Shown one piece after another: positions 52,519 through 62,471 of a DNA stretch of 64,000 bases. The notes under the pieces are model-generated. The model worked only from the letters and a program-made list of their open reading frames with translations. It was not told where the DNA came from and made no database searches. Source of the stretch: Mesorhizobium sp. L-8-3 (GTDB taxonomy: Bacteria; Pseudomonadota; Alphaproteobacteria; Rhizobiales; Rhizobiaceae); the NCBI RefSeq assembly GCF_016756615.1, contig NZ_AP023262.1, positions 3,845,501 through 3,909,500 of the forward strand, read 5' to 3'. Each line of letters starts with the position of its first letter. Position 1 is the stretch's first letter. Made by a program: the position numbers and the translations under genes.

Positions 52519-53808
52519 CTACTGGCTGGGCGGCGGCAGTATCTTCACCTTGACGACGTCGCCGGGCAGGACGGGTGTCGTCTCGTCCGCGTCGATCTCC
52601 TTGGCCTCGCCGTCGGAGGAGCGCAGGATGACGAATTGCGGCGGAGGCGCTTCGGCTCCTGCGCTGGCATCGGGTGCGATCGATAGGGCCTCGGCCATCA
52701 GGTTGGAGTACATGGCGATCTTGAGATTCGCGGCCTCCAGGTCGGCATCCACGGATTGAAGTTCGGCAGCGATCTCGGCGGTGCGGTCGTTGCGCAGGGT
52801 GATCTCGTCCTGGGTCGCCTTGTTGATGTCCTGCTTCGCGCGCAGCGACGAGGTTCCGATGTCGAGCAACCTGCTCTCGATCTCGGCGACCGAGCGCTCC
52901 AGTCCGGAGACGCGCGTGTTCACGACGAGCCCCTTGTCGGCGAGGCCGCCGACATCGGCCAGTTCGCTCTTGGCCAGTTCCAGCTGCCGCGTCTGCGAAA
53001 CCGTCTTCTTGGAGAGCGCCTCGATCTCGCTGGTCAGCAGATTCTTGAGGTCGCCCAGTGCGGAGAGCTGGAGCTTCAGGGTCTGGGCGCGTGTCGCCAT
53101 GACGTTGCTTTCGTCCGTCAGCAGCCGGGCGAGTTCGGGGCGCTCCTTCAACTCGCTGGGCAGCTTGATGTCGACCTGGTCGGTGGCCTCGGCCTGAAGC
53201 CGGGCACGTTTGGCGATCAACCGGTTGCGCTGATCGATGAGCACCGCATGATTGCCTTGGGCGTTGATGAAATCGCGCTCGGCGCGTTGTCCGTTTTCGG
53301 ATCCGCGACGGATGCCGCCGGCAATGCTGACCGCCTTCAGCACGGTGAGGTCAGGCGCATAGGGATATTTGCCGGGGGCCTCCACGTCGCCCGATATGAA
53401 GAAGGGGCGATACTCCGCCAGTTCCACGGAGGCTTCCGGCCGGTCGAGCAGTCCGAATTTCTGCTGCAGCTTCTCGCCGATCATGGCCGCGATCTCGGCC
53501 GTCGTCTTGCCGCTGGCCTCGGCCTCGCCGATGAAGGGCAGGGACAATGCGCCGGAAGGGCCCACGGTGTAGTCGCCGCTGACGGCGGACCAGTCCCTGA
53601 AGTTCCCTTCCGCCGTCTGCCACTCGACGACCTTGATCCGCAGCCGATCCATCGGGCCGAGGCGGTAGTCGTCGGCACGGGCCGCCGACGCGACACCGCC
53701 CAGAACCAGGAGCACACACAGGAGGCGGGACAGAACGGCGCGGATGGCCTGTGCGGCGGCGTCGGACTGTTTCAGGCTCCCGCGCCTGCAGGGGAAAGGA
53801 TTGGTCAT
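52519..53808 (-). CDS. exoF: Polysaccharide export protein, ExoF-like
   Basis: A 429-residue periplasmic/outer-membrane export protein. A signal peptide ends near ASAARAD (about residue 45). The Poly_export domain starts DDYRLGPMDRLRIKVVEWQ, then DYTVGPSGALSLPFIGEAEASGKTTAEIAAMI. An SLBB-like FFISGDVEAPGKYPYAPDLTVLKAVSIAGG segment follows. A long heptad-like stretch (about 195-370) is probably coiled coil. This longer ExoF type differs from compact Wza. The gene lies 83 bp after exoY. Confidence 0.88.
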   Translation of the reverse strand: MTNPFPCRRGSLKQSDAAAQAIRAVLSRLLCVLLVLGGVASAARADDYRLGPMDRLRIKVVEWQTAEGNFRDWSAVSGDYTVGPSGALSLPFIGEAEASGKTTAEIAAMIGEKLQQKFGLLDRPEASVELAEYRPFFISGDVEAPGKYPYAPDLTVLKAVSIAGGIRRGSENGQRAERDFINAQGNHAVLIDQRNRLIAKRARLQAEATDQVDIKLPSELKERPELARLLTDESNVMATRAQTLKLQLSALGDLKNLLTSEIEALSKKTVSQTRQLELAKSELADVGGLADKGLVVNTRVSGLERSVAEIESRLLDIGTSSLRAKQDINKATQDEITLRNDRTAEIAAELQSVDADLEAANLKIAMYSNLMAEALSIAPDASAGAEAPPPQFVILRSSDGEAKEIDADETTPVLPGDVVKVKILPPPSQ

Positions 53809-53891
53809 TCTCGGACTGCCCTTTGCTGTTCGCGGATCAGGCGGCCTTCAGCGCGCCGATCTCATGCGAGCCGCGACGCGCGGTCCACGGC

Positions 53892-54566
53892 TCAATAGCT
53901 TCCCCGCGACGAGCAGACCGCGGGGATCGTCTTCATGATGATCAGGAGATCGGCGGAAAACGACCAGTTCTCGACATAGTGGCGGTCGAGCGCGACACGG
54001 CTGTCATAGGATACGTCGTTACGGCCGCTGATCTGCCACAGGCCGGTCAGGCCGGGTCGCGACTTCAGATAGAAGACTGCGCAGGAGCCGTAGATGTCGA
54101 GCTCGTCCTTCACGACCGGACGCGGACCGACGATGCTCATGTCGCCCTGCAGGATATTGATGATCTGCGGCAGTTCGTCGAGGCTGAGTTTGCGCAGTAC
54201 CTGGCCGACCCGCGTCACGCGCGGATCGTTCTTGAGCTTGCGGGTGGCCCGCCATTCCTCGCGGCTCTCGGGATTGCTGGCAAAATGTGCGGCGAGCACC
54301 TCGTCGCCGTTCGGGACCATCGTACGGAACTTCAGGCAGCGAAAGACGCGACCGCCACGCCCGATTCGGCGATGGCCGTAGAAGATGGAGCCTCCATCGG
54401 ACAGTTTCACGAGCAGGGCCAGCAGCACGAACAGCGGGCTGAGCAGAAACAGTCCCGTGGTCGCCGCCAGTATGTCGAAACCACGCTTCACCAGTCCGCC
54501 GATCGGCGGCGTTTCGGCAGCGGATCGCAACGTGTCCGAACTCGCCCACTTCGCGGCATTTCTCAT
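53892..54566 (-). CDS. exoY: Undecaprenyl-phosphate sugar-phosphate transferase, ExoY-like
   Basis: A 224-residue membrane-associated sugar transferase that starts exopolysaccharide repeat-unit synthesis by placing a hexose-1-phosphate on the lipid carrier. KRGFDILAATTGLFLLSPLFVLLALLVKL is the membrane anchor. Then come FYGHRRIGRGGRVFRCLKFRTM, LRKLSLDELPQIINILQGDMSIVGPRPV and YLKSRPGLTGLWQISGR, all conserved catalytic segments. It reads away from exoX across a long regulatory region. Confidence 0.95.
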   Translation of the reverse strand: MRNAAKWASSDTLRSAAETPPIGGLVKRGFDILAATTGLFLLSPLFVLLALLVKLSDGGSIFYGHRRIGRGGRVFRCLKFRTMVPNGDEVLAAHFASNPESREEWRATRKLKNDPRVTRVGQVLRKLSLDELPQIINILQGDMSIVGPRPVVKDELDIYGSCAVFYLKSRPGLTGLWQISGRNDVSYDSRVALDRHYVENWSFSADLLIIMKTIPAVCSSRGSY

Positions 54567-55138
54567 GACGCTGCTCCAAAAGGCAAATCAAAGATTGCGG
54601 TCACGGTACCAGAAAAATTGTGCATTGCAACATAGAGTCTTTTTTGCAGGTTGAACATCGTTTGCTTCAGAAATGACTGGCATTTCGCCAGCCCGTGCAC
54701 AATCATTGTCTGAAATGACGCATTTTATAGCAGGTTGTTCTTGTGAAGTTTGCAAACTTGGAGGTGATGCAGCATGGACCAATTCTCCTCAAGTGTGGAA
54801 TCAAATTGTCTTTCGCCACGGGCGGGATATTTGATCGTGGCCGTCACAAAAATGTTCCATGCAAGGTCTTATGCGCGTTCTGATCCAACGTGTGCCCATG
54901 AGCGCTTTCAACCGTCGCAGGCAGCCTCGCCCCGCCGTGCGACCCGGCTCGCGCCTTGCCTCGATACACCACTTAATATATCCTCAAGTCTCGTCTGTTA
55001 TGCTTCTCGGAAGCTGCGGACGCCGGGAGTTGCGCCAGTAGAAACGCACCCCGAGGCGAGACTGCTGACGTAATGGGGAGTGAATTGTTGTCTAGGTTTG
55101 GGGCTCATTGCGAGCTTTGGCCGATGGGGCGGCCATGA
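54567..55138. promoter_or_regulatory. Divergent exoY-exoX regulatory region
   Basis: A 572-bp, relatively A+T-rich gap with no convincing gene. It contains TGCATTGCAACA (54621-54632), the half-site repeated at 60970 and 63804. It also has two similar copies of AAATGAC-N0/2-GCATTT (about 54670-54685 and 54714-54726). It should hold the promoters of exoY and exoX. Confidence 0.55.
54621..54632. promoter_or_regulatory. EPS-associated half-site TGCATTGCAACA (copy 1)
   Basis: Lies 55 bp upstream of the exoY start. Identical to 60970-60981 and close to the two arms of the inverted repeat at 63804-63831. The binding protein is not known from the sequence. Confidence 0.5.
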
Positions 55139-55435
55139 ATGTCTTTGCCACGTTTCCTGATTGGAATGTTTTCCGTGCTGGTGGTCTTTGCGATATCGAC
55201 CTATGTTGCCACGGGGTCGATCGGAAGGACGCTTGTCCAGACTCTTATCTGTGCCGTCCTGCTGCAACTCGGCTATTTTCTGGTTGTGCTGTTCCTCGTG
55301 GCACGCGAAGGCCGCAAGCCGGAACGGGAAGACACGGAAATCCGCGGCGGTGAGCCTGCGCGACTGCCCGAGACCGAAAGCTTTTTCGGACGAATTCGGC
55401 ATCTCACCGACTTTCTGCGGTCGCGTTATCCGTAG
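55139..55435 (+). CDS. exoX: Exopolysaccharide production repressor, ExoX-like
   Basis: A 98-residue inner-membrane protein with two hydrophobic segments (about 4-25 and 33-54): MSLPRFLIGMFSVLVVFAIS and QTLICAVLLQLGYFLVVLFLV, then a polar tail. The wording and length match rhizobial ExoX/PsiA, which reduces exopolysaccharide output by acting on ExoY. Position next to and divergent from exoY is exactly as in Sinorhizobium. Confidence 0.88.
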   Translation: MSLPRFLIGMFSVLVVFAISTYVATGSIGRTLVQTLICAVLLQLGYFLVVLFLVAREGRKPEREDTEIRGGEPARLPETESFFGRIRHLTDFLRSRYP

Positions 55436-55461
55436 TCCCGGGTGGGTGGGTCGTCGACGGT

Positions 55462-56922
55462 TCACCTGACGCCCCCCGCGATTCTTCCGAACGCGTTTGC
55501 AAGCGCCTTGCGTGCCTGCGGCAGCAGAAGCATCAGCAGGAGCGTCACGGCGTAGTTGAGCACGATCGCCACTGCGACGGCGACCATGTCCGAACCCGAT
55601 GTCATCTGGGCGGGCAGCGAGCTGAAAATGCCCCAGGAAACCAGCGCGGCGGCGATGAAGAGCGCCTGCACGATCAGGAAGTCGCCGGCTGTAACCGGCC
55701 CGACGCGATGCAACAGCACCGCGAGCACTGGAATGCGCAGGATATAACCGCTGATCGCATAGGCGGCGGCGACGCCGACCGCTCCCCAGCGCATGCCCAC
55801 GATGAAGGCGGCGACGGCCACGGCCGAAGAATATACGCCCCAACGAAACATCGTGCCGGTCTTGCCCTGGCAAATGAAGATCCAGCCCGTCGTGTTCGAG
55901 ATCGGCTGTGTAAGGCTGGCGATGCCGAGCCAGGCGAAGATCGGGGCGACGGCGAGCCAGCGTTCGCCAAAGAGCAGGCTGACGACCTGAGAAGAGGTCA
56001 TGGTCAGCGCGGCGATGCCCGGCGCAGTGACGGCCGCTAGCAGCCAGTTGGTATCCATATAGATGCTGCGAAAGCGCTGCTTGTCGTCCTGGATGCGGCT
56101 CATCAGCGGTATCATCAGGCGTGTCAGCGGCTGGCTGATGTTCTGAAGTGGAAACAGCATCAGCTTGTAGGCGCGGTCGTAGTAGCCGAGTTCGGTCGCG
56201 CCCGAGAATTTTCCGATCAGGATGGTGTCGAGATTGCGGGCGAAGAAGTTGACCAGATTGAAGCCGGTCAGATTGGCGCCGAAGGAAAGAATCTCCCGGT
56301 CGATCCTGAAGGAGGGTTTGCCCGGCCGCCATCGCGCCACGCGCCACGCGGCGGCCAGAGCCACCAGCGCCGATACCGCCGGTCCGATCACAAGGGACCA
56401 GTAGCCCAGCCCCGCCAGGGCGGCCGCGACGGTCGCGGCCAGGCCCGCAACGGCGGTAACCACGTCGTTGAGCGCAAGTTGACCGAATTTCAGCCGCCGG
56501 TTCATCAGGGCGAGCGGCAGGGCAGCGAGGCTGCCGAGCAGCAGGGGGGCAGCCGCGGCAAGCGTGATACCGGTCATGCGCGCATCGCCATAGAAGACCG
56601 CGACGGCCGGGGCCAGGGCGGCAACTGCCAGGCTGCAGCACAGGCCGACAAGCGCGCTCACCCAGAACACGTGGTTGAGCTGCCGCTGGCTGATCTCGCT
56701 GCGCTGGATGACGGCCTGCTGCAGGCCGAGATTCTGGAACAGGCCGACAAAGGCCACGACCGGCCCGACCGATGCGACCAGGCCGAAATCTTCCGGCGCG
56801 AGCAGGCGCGCGAGAACGACGACGGACAGGAACTGGACGGCGATCTTGATACCCTGCGCCCCGCCGGTCAGCAGCCCGCCGCGCAGCGCGATCCGCCCGA
56901 ACTGGCCGGGTGCGGCATTCAT
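55462..56922 (-). CDS. Wzx/PST-type oligosaccharide flippase (ExoT-like)
   Basis: A 486-residue membrane protein with about 12-14 hydrophobic stretches. It begins IALRGGLLTGGAQGIKIAVQFLSVVVLARLLAPEDFGLVA, the signature of polysaccharide transporters that flip lipid-linked repeat units. LGYYDRAYKLMLFPLQNI is also conserved. It plays the ExoT role for this locus. The start overlaps the end of the preceding glycosyltransferase gene by 4 bp. Confidence 0.92.
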   Translation of the reverse strand: MNAAPGQFGRIALRGGLLTGGAQGIKIAVQFLSVVVLARLLAPEDFGLVASVGPVVAFVGLFQNLGLQQAVIQRSEISQRQLNHVFWVSALVGLCCSLAVAALAPAVAVFYGDARMTGITLAAAAPLLLGSLAALPLALMNRRLKFGQLALNDVVTAVAGLAATVAAALAGLGYWSLVIGPAVSALVALAAAWRVARWRPGKPSFRIDREILSFGANLTGFNLVNFFARNLDTILIGKFSGATELGYYDRAYKLMLFPLQNISQPLTRLMIPLMSRIQDDKQRFRSIYMDTNWLLAAVTAPGIAALTMTSSQVVSLLFGERWLAVAPIFAWLGIASLTQPISNTTGWIFICQGKTGTMFRWGVYSSAVAVAAFIVGMRWGAVGVAAAYAISGYILRIPVLAVLLHRVGPVTAGDFLIVQALFIAAALVSWGIFSSLPAQMTSGSDMVAVAVAIVLNYAVTLLLMLLLPQARKALANAFGRIAGGVR

Positions 56923-58097
56923 GCGGCAAGCCTCGCTCCGGCGAGCCGCGTGAGGATGCCGGCGAATTCCTCATCCAGCGTCTCAGCGTTGAAGTCGGCT
57001 TCGACCTTTGTCCTGGCCGCCGCGGCGATCCGCTCGCAAGCCTCCGGATTGCTCGCGACCCATCCAAGCCTCTCCGCGAGTGTTTCGACATCGCGTTCGG
57101 GCGCGAGGAAACCGGTCTTCCCGTCTTCGACGAGCTCTGGAATTCCCGAATGCCGGGTGCTCACCACGGTGAGGCCTGCGGCCATCGCTTCCATCAGGGC
57201 CACCGGTATCCCCTCTATGTCGCCGTTGCCGGCGGTGACGCTGGGCAGGACGAAGCCGTGGGAACGCCGCAGCCACTGCTTCACGTCGCCATGAGGAAGG
57301 CTGCCCAGGAAGGAGACGCGTGCTGAAATGCCCAGCTCCGCAGCGAGACGCTCCAGTTCCGCGCGCAGCGGGCCGTCGCCGATGATTGTGTAGCGCCAGT
57401 GGATGGCCGGATCCTTGGCCAGCCGGGCGAGGGCGCGCAGCGCGAACTCGACGCCTTTCTTCTCGGCCAACCGGCACACCGTTATCAACTCCAGGGGCAT
57501 TCCCTGCCACGATCTCCAGCGATAGGGAATCTCGGTGATGTCGATGCCCATATGGTGCACGGCAACGCCGGCGTCGGGGGCCCCCGCCTCGATCAGCACG
57601 CGGCGGAAGAAGTCGTTCACCGTAAGGCAGAGCGCGCCGTGGCTGAACAGGTCGGAATAGCGCGACAAGCCTGCTTCGCGGATCGGCACACCGACGTCGT
57701 AGCCATGGAAGACGGTGACGAGGGGTGGCTTCAGCACGCCCCGTTTCTTCAGCCGCGCCACACGCGCGCCATTGTGGCCGAAATGGGCGACGACCACGTC
57801 GCAGCCATTGAGGTGCCTTGCAAAGGTCGCGTCCAGGGCGGTCGAGACCTTGTCGCGGAGTTGCGCGGGCAGGCGCGGCATGGCCGGCCGCAGCCGGGCC
57901 GCCGGCCCCCACCAGTCCCGCGTATTCGCCATCAGCGTGGCCAGTGGTTCCTGGCTGCGGTCGACATGAGCGTCGCCGGCAACACCGTTGCAGACAACCT
58001 CGACCTGGAAGCCGCGCCGCATGAGACCGGCCATCTGGCTGATGACGAAGGTTTCCGACAGTGACGGAAACTTGCCGACGACAAAACCGACACGCAT
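56919..58097 (-). CDS. Glycosyltransferase, GT4 family
   Basis: A GT-B fold transferase of 392 residues. The N-terminal domain contains GKFPSLSETFVISQMAGLMRRGFQVEVV. The C-terminal domain has ITVCRLAEKKGVEFALRALARL, then GDGPLRAELERLA. The nucleotide-sugar site ends in SVTAGNGDIEGIPVALMEAMAAGLTVVSTRHSGIPELVEDGKTG, with the EX7E motif of retaining GT4 enzymes. It resembles colanic-acid WcaL/AmsK enzymes. It overlaps the flippase start (ATGA). Confidence 0.92.
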   Translation of the reverse strand: MRVGFVVGKFPSLSETFVISQMAGLMRRGFQVEVVCNGVAGDAHVDRSQEPLATLMANTRDWWGPAARLRPAMPRLPAQLRDKVSTALDATFARHLNGCDVVVAHFGHNGARVARLKKRGVLKPPLVTVFHGYDVGVPIREAGLSRYSDLFSHGALCLTVNDFFRRVLIEAGAPDAGVAVHHMGIDITEIPYRWRSWQGMPLELITVCRLAEKKGVEFALRALARLAKDPAIHWRYTIIGDGPLRAELERLAAELGISARVSFLGSLPHGDVKQWLRRSHGFVLPSVTAGNGDIEGIPVALMEAMAAGLTVVSTRHSGIPELVEDGKTGFLAPERDVETLAERLGWVASNPEACERIAAAARTKVEADFNAETLDEEFAGILTRLAGARLAA

Positions 58098-58102
58098 GGA
58101 GA

Positions 58103-59182
58103 TCAGGCCGCGAGCGCCTTCGAACGGTCGGCCGCTCTTTCCAGCACGTCGAGGAACGCCGTGAACTGGCGGCTCGGATGCAGTTCAGGCCGCTTGGAGA
58201 ACTGGAGGGCATCGGCGGAGAGGCGGGCATAGTAGGCGTCGTCGGTCCACATGCGCTTCAGCTCCCGCACCCAGTCGTCCACGGGCGCATCATAGTCCAG
58301 CGTGACGCCGCCGGCGCCGACAGCCTCGGGCAGCCCGCCACGGGTCGAGCCCAGCACCGGGATGCCGCTGCAGTGCGCCTCGGAGGCGACGCGTCCCCAG
58401 GCTTCTTCCCATTTGCTCGGCGCCAGCAGGATCCTGGTCCGGCCATAGACCGTCTTCATGTCGCTTGTCCGGTCCTCGAGCGCGACGTTGCCGAACGGCG
58501 CGATCCTGGCCTCGATCTCGGCGCGATGCTCCTTGGCGAGCTTCCAGCTCTCCTGGAACAGGAACGGGATCTCGGGGCACCGCTCGGCGATCTGCACCGC
58601 CAGTTCGAAGCCCTTCTCGTTGTAAGGGTTGATGAAGGTTACGACTTCGCCCGTCGTGGGCGTTGCGTAGAGGCCCGGGTCGATCGTCGGCGGGATGACG
58701 GTGGAATCGATGCCGAAACGGTTCTTGTAGCTCCGGGCGGTGAATTGCGAATTGGCGATGTAATGGGCGGGGCCGAGTTCGGAGAGGTCGCCGCCGAGTT
58801 CGTGGAATTCGACATTCCGAAGATAGATCACGACAGGCACTCCGGCATCCTGCAGCGCTTTGCCGAGCGGCACCGACTTGTGGCACTGCACGACCGCCAC
58901 GTCGGGCCTTAACCGCGAGACCGCGAAGGGAACCGCCTCCCATGGAAACCAGGCGCGGACGACCGGGTAGCCCGGGAAATTGTCGATGACGGCGCGCTCG
59001 CGGAAGATCTTCATCTTCAGCCGCGCCTTGATGCCGAAGACGCCGTCGCCGAACAAGGCGGCGAGCACGCTCGCGTCGTGGCCGTCATTGCGCAACTGCG
59101 TCACGAGATGATGCGTGCTTGACTGCACGCCGCCGTGAAATTCCGGATAGTACCCGTTCCCACCCGCGAACAGTATCTTCAT
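58103..59182 (-). CDS. Glycosyltransferase, GT4-like
   Basis: A 359-residue transferase beginning MKILFAGGNGYYPEFHGGVQSSTHHLVTQL, a GT4 N-terminal donor/acceptor loop. The C-terminal half includes FINPYNEKGFELAVQIAERCPEIPF and ILLAPSKWEEAWGRVASEAHCSGIPVLGSTRGGLPEAVG, a conserved nucleotide-sugar site. ATG 59182 follows AGGAG at 7 bp. It ends 5 bp before the next gene's ATG, so the two transferases and the flippase are one operon. Confidence 0.9.
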   Translation of the reverse strand: MKILFAGGNGYYPEFHGGVQSSTHHLVTQLRNDGHDASVLAALFGDGVFGIKARLKMKIFRERAVIDNFPGYPVVRAWFPWEAVPFAVSRLRPDVAVVQCHKSVPLGKALQDAGVPVVIYLRNVEFHELGGDLSELGPAHYIANSQFTARSYKNRFGIDSTVIPPTIDPGLYATPTTGEVVTFINPYNEKGFELAVQIAERCPEIPFLFQESWKLAKEHRAEIEARIAPFGNVALEDRTSDMKTVYGRTRILLAPSKWEEAWGRVASEAHCSGIPVLGSTRGGLPEAVGAGGVTLDYDAPVDDWVRELKRMWTDDAYYARLSADALQFSKRPELHPSRQFTAFLDVLERAADRSKALAA

Positions 59183-59412
59183 GCCGGTCTCCTGTGGGCT
59201 GCGGCCGTCCGATTGGGAGGTTCGGAGCCGCGGTTCCATCTTGTCGTGCGCGGCATCGGCCCGATGCCTTCGCGTTTCAGTGGCCCGCCGCCCCGCAGTC
59301 CGACAGGGCGCCAAGCAGGCTGGCGTGGCTTCGCCCACGCTTCACCCGCTTAGCTTCTTCTTTTGCCGCAGGTTCTTGTCGGAAAACCGTGGGACACTTT
59401 TCCGAACCCTGC

Positions 59413-60786
59413 CTAGCCTGCTTTAGCCCCGCGGGTCGCCTTGAGAGCGGCCCGTTCCGAGGCGGCACGCCCGATGCTCTCGTAGCGAAGGCCGTTTCGG
59501 GCAACGACATCGGGGTCATAGAGATTGCGGCCGTCGAAGATGACGGGTGTCGACAGAGACTGACGGACGAGTTCGAAAGAGGGCGCGCGGAAATTCTTCC
59601 ACTCGGTGGCGATTAACAGCGCGTCGGCGCCCCGCAGCGCGGCTTCCTTTGTGCCGCACAGAAGCAGGTCGTCGCGCTGGCCGTAGATCCGCTGGCATTC
59701 CTGCATGGCTTCGGGGTCGTAGGCCTGGACGCGCGCGCCCGCCGCCCAAAGGGCCTCCATCAGGACCCGCGACGGCGCCTCGCGCATGTCGTCGGTATTC
59801 GGCTTGAAGGCGAGGCCCCACAGGGCGAAGGTCTTGCCTTTGAGGTTCTTCCCGAAAAAGCGGATCACCTTTTCGAACAGCGCCGACTTCTGGTCCTCGT
59901 TGCGCAGCTCGACCGCCTTCAGCACCTTGGCGTCGAAGCCGATGTCCTCCGCGGTCCTGATCAGCGCGCGGACGTCCTTGGGGAAGCAGGAGCCGCCATA
60001 GCCGAGGCCGGGATAGATGAAGTGGTAGCCGATCCGGGGATCGCTGCCGATGCCACGGCGAATCTCTTCGATGTCGGCGCCGAGCTGCTCGGCCAGGTTG
60101 GCCATCTCGTTCATGAAGCTGATCTTGGTCGCCAGGATGCAGTTGGCGGCATATTTGGTCAGCTCCGCGCTGCGGACATCCATGACGATGATCTTCTCAT
60201 GGTTGCGGTTGAACGGAGCATAGAGCTCGCGCATGACCTCCTCGGCCTCCGCGCTCTCCGTGCCGACGATGATGCGGTCCGGCCGCATGCAGTCGGCGAC
60301 CGCCGAGCCTTCCTTCAGGAATTCGGGATTGGAGACGACATGATAGGCGAGGCCCTGGCGACCGCGGCTGGCCAGCACGTCGCCGATCTTCGCCTTGATC
60401 TTGTCGCAGGTTCCGACGGGGACGGTCGACTTGCTGACGACGATCTGCGACCGGTCCATATGCTGGGCGATGGTCTCGGCGACGGCCAGCACATATTTCA
60501 GGTCGGCCGAGCCGTCTTCGTTCGGCGGCGTGCCGACGGCGATCAGCTGTATGTCGCTGCGTGCCACGGCTGCTGCCGCATCGACGGTGAAGGTCAGCCG
60601 CCCGGCGGCGTAGTTCTCGCTGACCAGGCTTTCGAGGCCCGGCTCGTAGATGGGGATGATGCCCTGCTTGAGGCGCTCGACCTTTTCCGCGTCGACATCG
60701 ACGCAGACGACGTCATGCCCGACATCCGCCAGCACTGCCGCCTGGACCAGGCCGACATAGCCGATACCGAAGACCGTGATATTCAT
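59413..60786 (-). CDS. UDP-glucose 6-dehydrogenase
   Basis: A 457-residue enzyme oxidising UDP-glucose to UDP-glucuronate with two NAD. The Rossmann motif is VFGIGYVGL (GIGYVG at 7-12). The catalytic Cys267 is in GYGGSCFPKDVRAL. The substrate lysine is in AELTKYAANCILATKISFMNE. FALWGLAFKPNTDDMREAPS marks the C-terminal domain. Its presence in the cluster implies glucuronic acid or a derivative in the polymer. About 230 bp without visible features separate it from the GT operon downstream. Confidence 0.95.
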   Translation of the reverse strand: MNITVFGIGYVGLVQAAVLADVGHDVVCVDVDAEKVERLKQGIIPIYEPGLESLVSENYAAGRLTFTVDAAAAVARSDIQLIAVGTPPNEDGSADLKYVLAVAETIAQHMDRSQIVVSKSTVPVGTCDKIKAKIGDVLASRGRQGLAYHVVSNPEFLKEGSAVADCMRPDRIIVGTESAEAEEVMRELYAPFNRNHEKIIVMDVRSAELTKYAANCILATKISFMNEMANLAEQLGADIEEIRRGIGSDPRIGYHFIYPGLGYGGSCFPKDVRALIRTAEDIGFDAKVLKAVELRNEDQKSALFEKVIRFFGKNLKGKTFALWGLAFKPNTDDMREAPSRVLMEALWAAGARVQAYDPEAMQECQRIYGQRDDLLLCGTKEAALRGADALLIATEWKNFRAPSFELVRQSLSTPVIFDGRNLYDPDVVARNGLRYESIGRAASERAALKATRGAKAG

Positions 60787-61321
60787 GGAGCAGCTATTCC
60801 TTCAGAAAGCGTCGGGCGTAGCCTTACCCGGTATCGTCACCGGAAAGGAGGCTGGTTGCAGGGTACTACTATACGGGAACCAGCGCCCGCCTGGGGAGTC
60901 ATGTCCCGCGGCGGCGCCACGCCAACAGGCCTGCTCTGCCGCGCGGTCATTGATGTGCTTCCCTTTTGCTGCATTGCAACAGACCCTAGCGTGGTGTCGC
61001 CGAGCGTGCAAGACTGCGCTATCGGCGATTGATGAAGCAGTTCCGAAATATCGGTATGCACAAAGCATGGGCGATGCGCCGGATGCAGGCGCTGCCGCCC
61101 TTTCGGTGCTCCTGTATGCGCCTTTCGAGGTAAGTCACAAAATATTTCATCACGTTATTCGAGAGAAACATTACAACATATTTCGTGAATCGCTCCCGCC
61201 TTGAATTCGCTGGGCCGAATGACTGATTTAAGCGGCATGTCTGGACCACGACTTTACGGCCGGCGCTTCGTGATGCATCTTTTCCTTCGCAGCTGCAGCA
61301 AATTGCCCGCGGAGCTTTGAC
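60787..61321. promoter_or_regulatory. Divergent region between UDP-glucose dehydrogenase and GT2 genes
   Basis: A 535-bp gap with no convincing gene. It holds the half-site TGCATTGCAACA (60970-60981). An A+T-rich part (about 61138-61190) contains ATATTTCRT twice (61142-61150 and 61178-61186), 36 bp apart. Rhizobial zinc-finger regulators of the Ros/MucR type prefer such A+T-rich boxes, but assignment is speculative. Confidence 0.5.
60970..60981. promoter_or_regulatory. EPS-associated half-site TGCATTGCAACA (copy 2)
   Basis: Identical over 12 bp to copy 1 upstream of exoY. It lies 184 bp before the UDP-glucose dehydrogenase start. Confidence 0.5.
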
Positions 61322-62296
61322 ATGACCGAGCGTCCAATATGCGTCGTCATCGCCGCCCGGAACGCCGCGGGCACCATCGCCGCGGCGATCGCGTCGGCGC
61401 TGCGGGAGCCCGAGGTGGGCGAGGTTGTCGTGGTCGACGATGCCTCGACCGACGGCACATCCGAGGTCGTATCGCAGGCCGACGACGGCAGCGGCAGGCT
61501 GTCGGTCATCCGATTCGATCAGAACCGCGGGCCTGCTGGCGCCAGGAACGCGGCCTTCGCGCGGTCGAGGTCGCCCTTCCTCAGCATGCTCGACGCTGAC
61601 GATTTCTTCATCGGCGGCCGTTTCGGCCGGCTGCTGGCCGCCCGGGACTGGGATTTCGTGGCCGACAATATTGCTTTCGTCGCCGATGGGGCAGGCGAGC
61701 CGCAGGTTCCGGCTTTCCGTCCGAACCCCAGATTCCTCGGTCTCGCCGAATTCGTGGCCGGCAATATCTCCAAACGCGGCCGGCAACGCGGCGAACTAGG
61801 TTTCCTGAAGCCGGTGATTCGGCGTGAATTCCTGGATGCGGCCGGCCTCCGCTATGACGAGCGGCTGCGGCTCGGCGAGGACTATGAGTTCTACGTGCGG
61901 GCGCTCGCCGCCGGCGCGCGGTTCAAGCTCGTCGACACCTGCGGCTACGGCGCCACGGTGCGGGCCGATTCGCTCAGCGGCCGTCATCGGACCGAAGATC
62001 TGAAGCGGCTCGCCGATGCCGACCTGTCGCTTCTCGCGCTGCCGGGGCTGGCGGCGGATGCGACGAGACAGTTGCGCAGCCACGAACGTCACGTGCGAGA
62101 CAAATATCGACTGCGCCGCTTCCTCGATGTGAAGGCCGGTCGCGGGCTTCGGGGTGCGGCCGCCTATGGCTTGCGCCATCCCGGCGACCTGCCGGCGATC
62201 GCTTCGGGCATCGCCCGCGACAAGCTCGACGGCCTGCGCGAGCCGCAGTCTCCAGTCAGGACGGTTCGCTATCTGCTGGAGGGCGAGCCCGCATGA
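61322..62296 (+). CDS. Glycosyltransferase, GT2 family (ExoU-like)
   Basis: A GT-A fold transferase of 324 residues. The N terminus reads ICVVIAARNAAGTIAAAIASAL and VVVVDDASTDGT, binding the nucleotide. The metal motif is MLDADDFF. RLGEDYEFYVRALAAG contains the ED base motif. It adds one sugar to the lipid-linked repeat unit on the cytoplasmic face. It is the first plus-strand gene of the right part of the locus. Confidence 0.92.
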   Translation: MTERPICVVIAARNAAGTIAAAIASALREPEVGEVVVVDDASTDGTSEVVSQADDGSGRLSVIRFDQNRGPAGARNAAFARSRSPFLSMLDADDFFIGGRFGRLLAARDWDFVADNIAFVADGAGEPQVPAFRPNPRFLGLAEFVAGNISKRGRQRGELGFLKPVIRREFLDAAGLRYDERLRLGEDYEFYVRALAAGARFKLVDTCGYGATVRADSLSGRHRTEDLKRLADADLSLLALPGLAADATRQLRSHERHVRDKYRLRRFLDVKAGRGLRGAAAYGLRHPGDLPAIASGIARDKLDGLREPQSPVRTVRYLLEGEPA

Positions 62297-62471
62297 CCGC
62301 AGCCTGCCCGGGACCGGGTTCACATGGGTGTCTTGCCAGAAAGCATGGCGCGATCCATGCTGCCCTCATTGCCGACAAAGTGAGGGGCCATTGTCGCAGC
62401 AGGCCCCGACCGGGGTTGGGAGCGGTCCTCAGGGGCTGCGGGGCGGCAGGACACGCAGCGAGGGCCTCGCG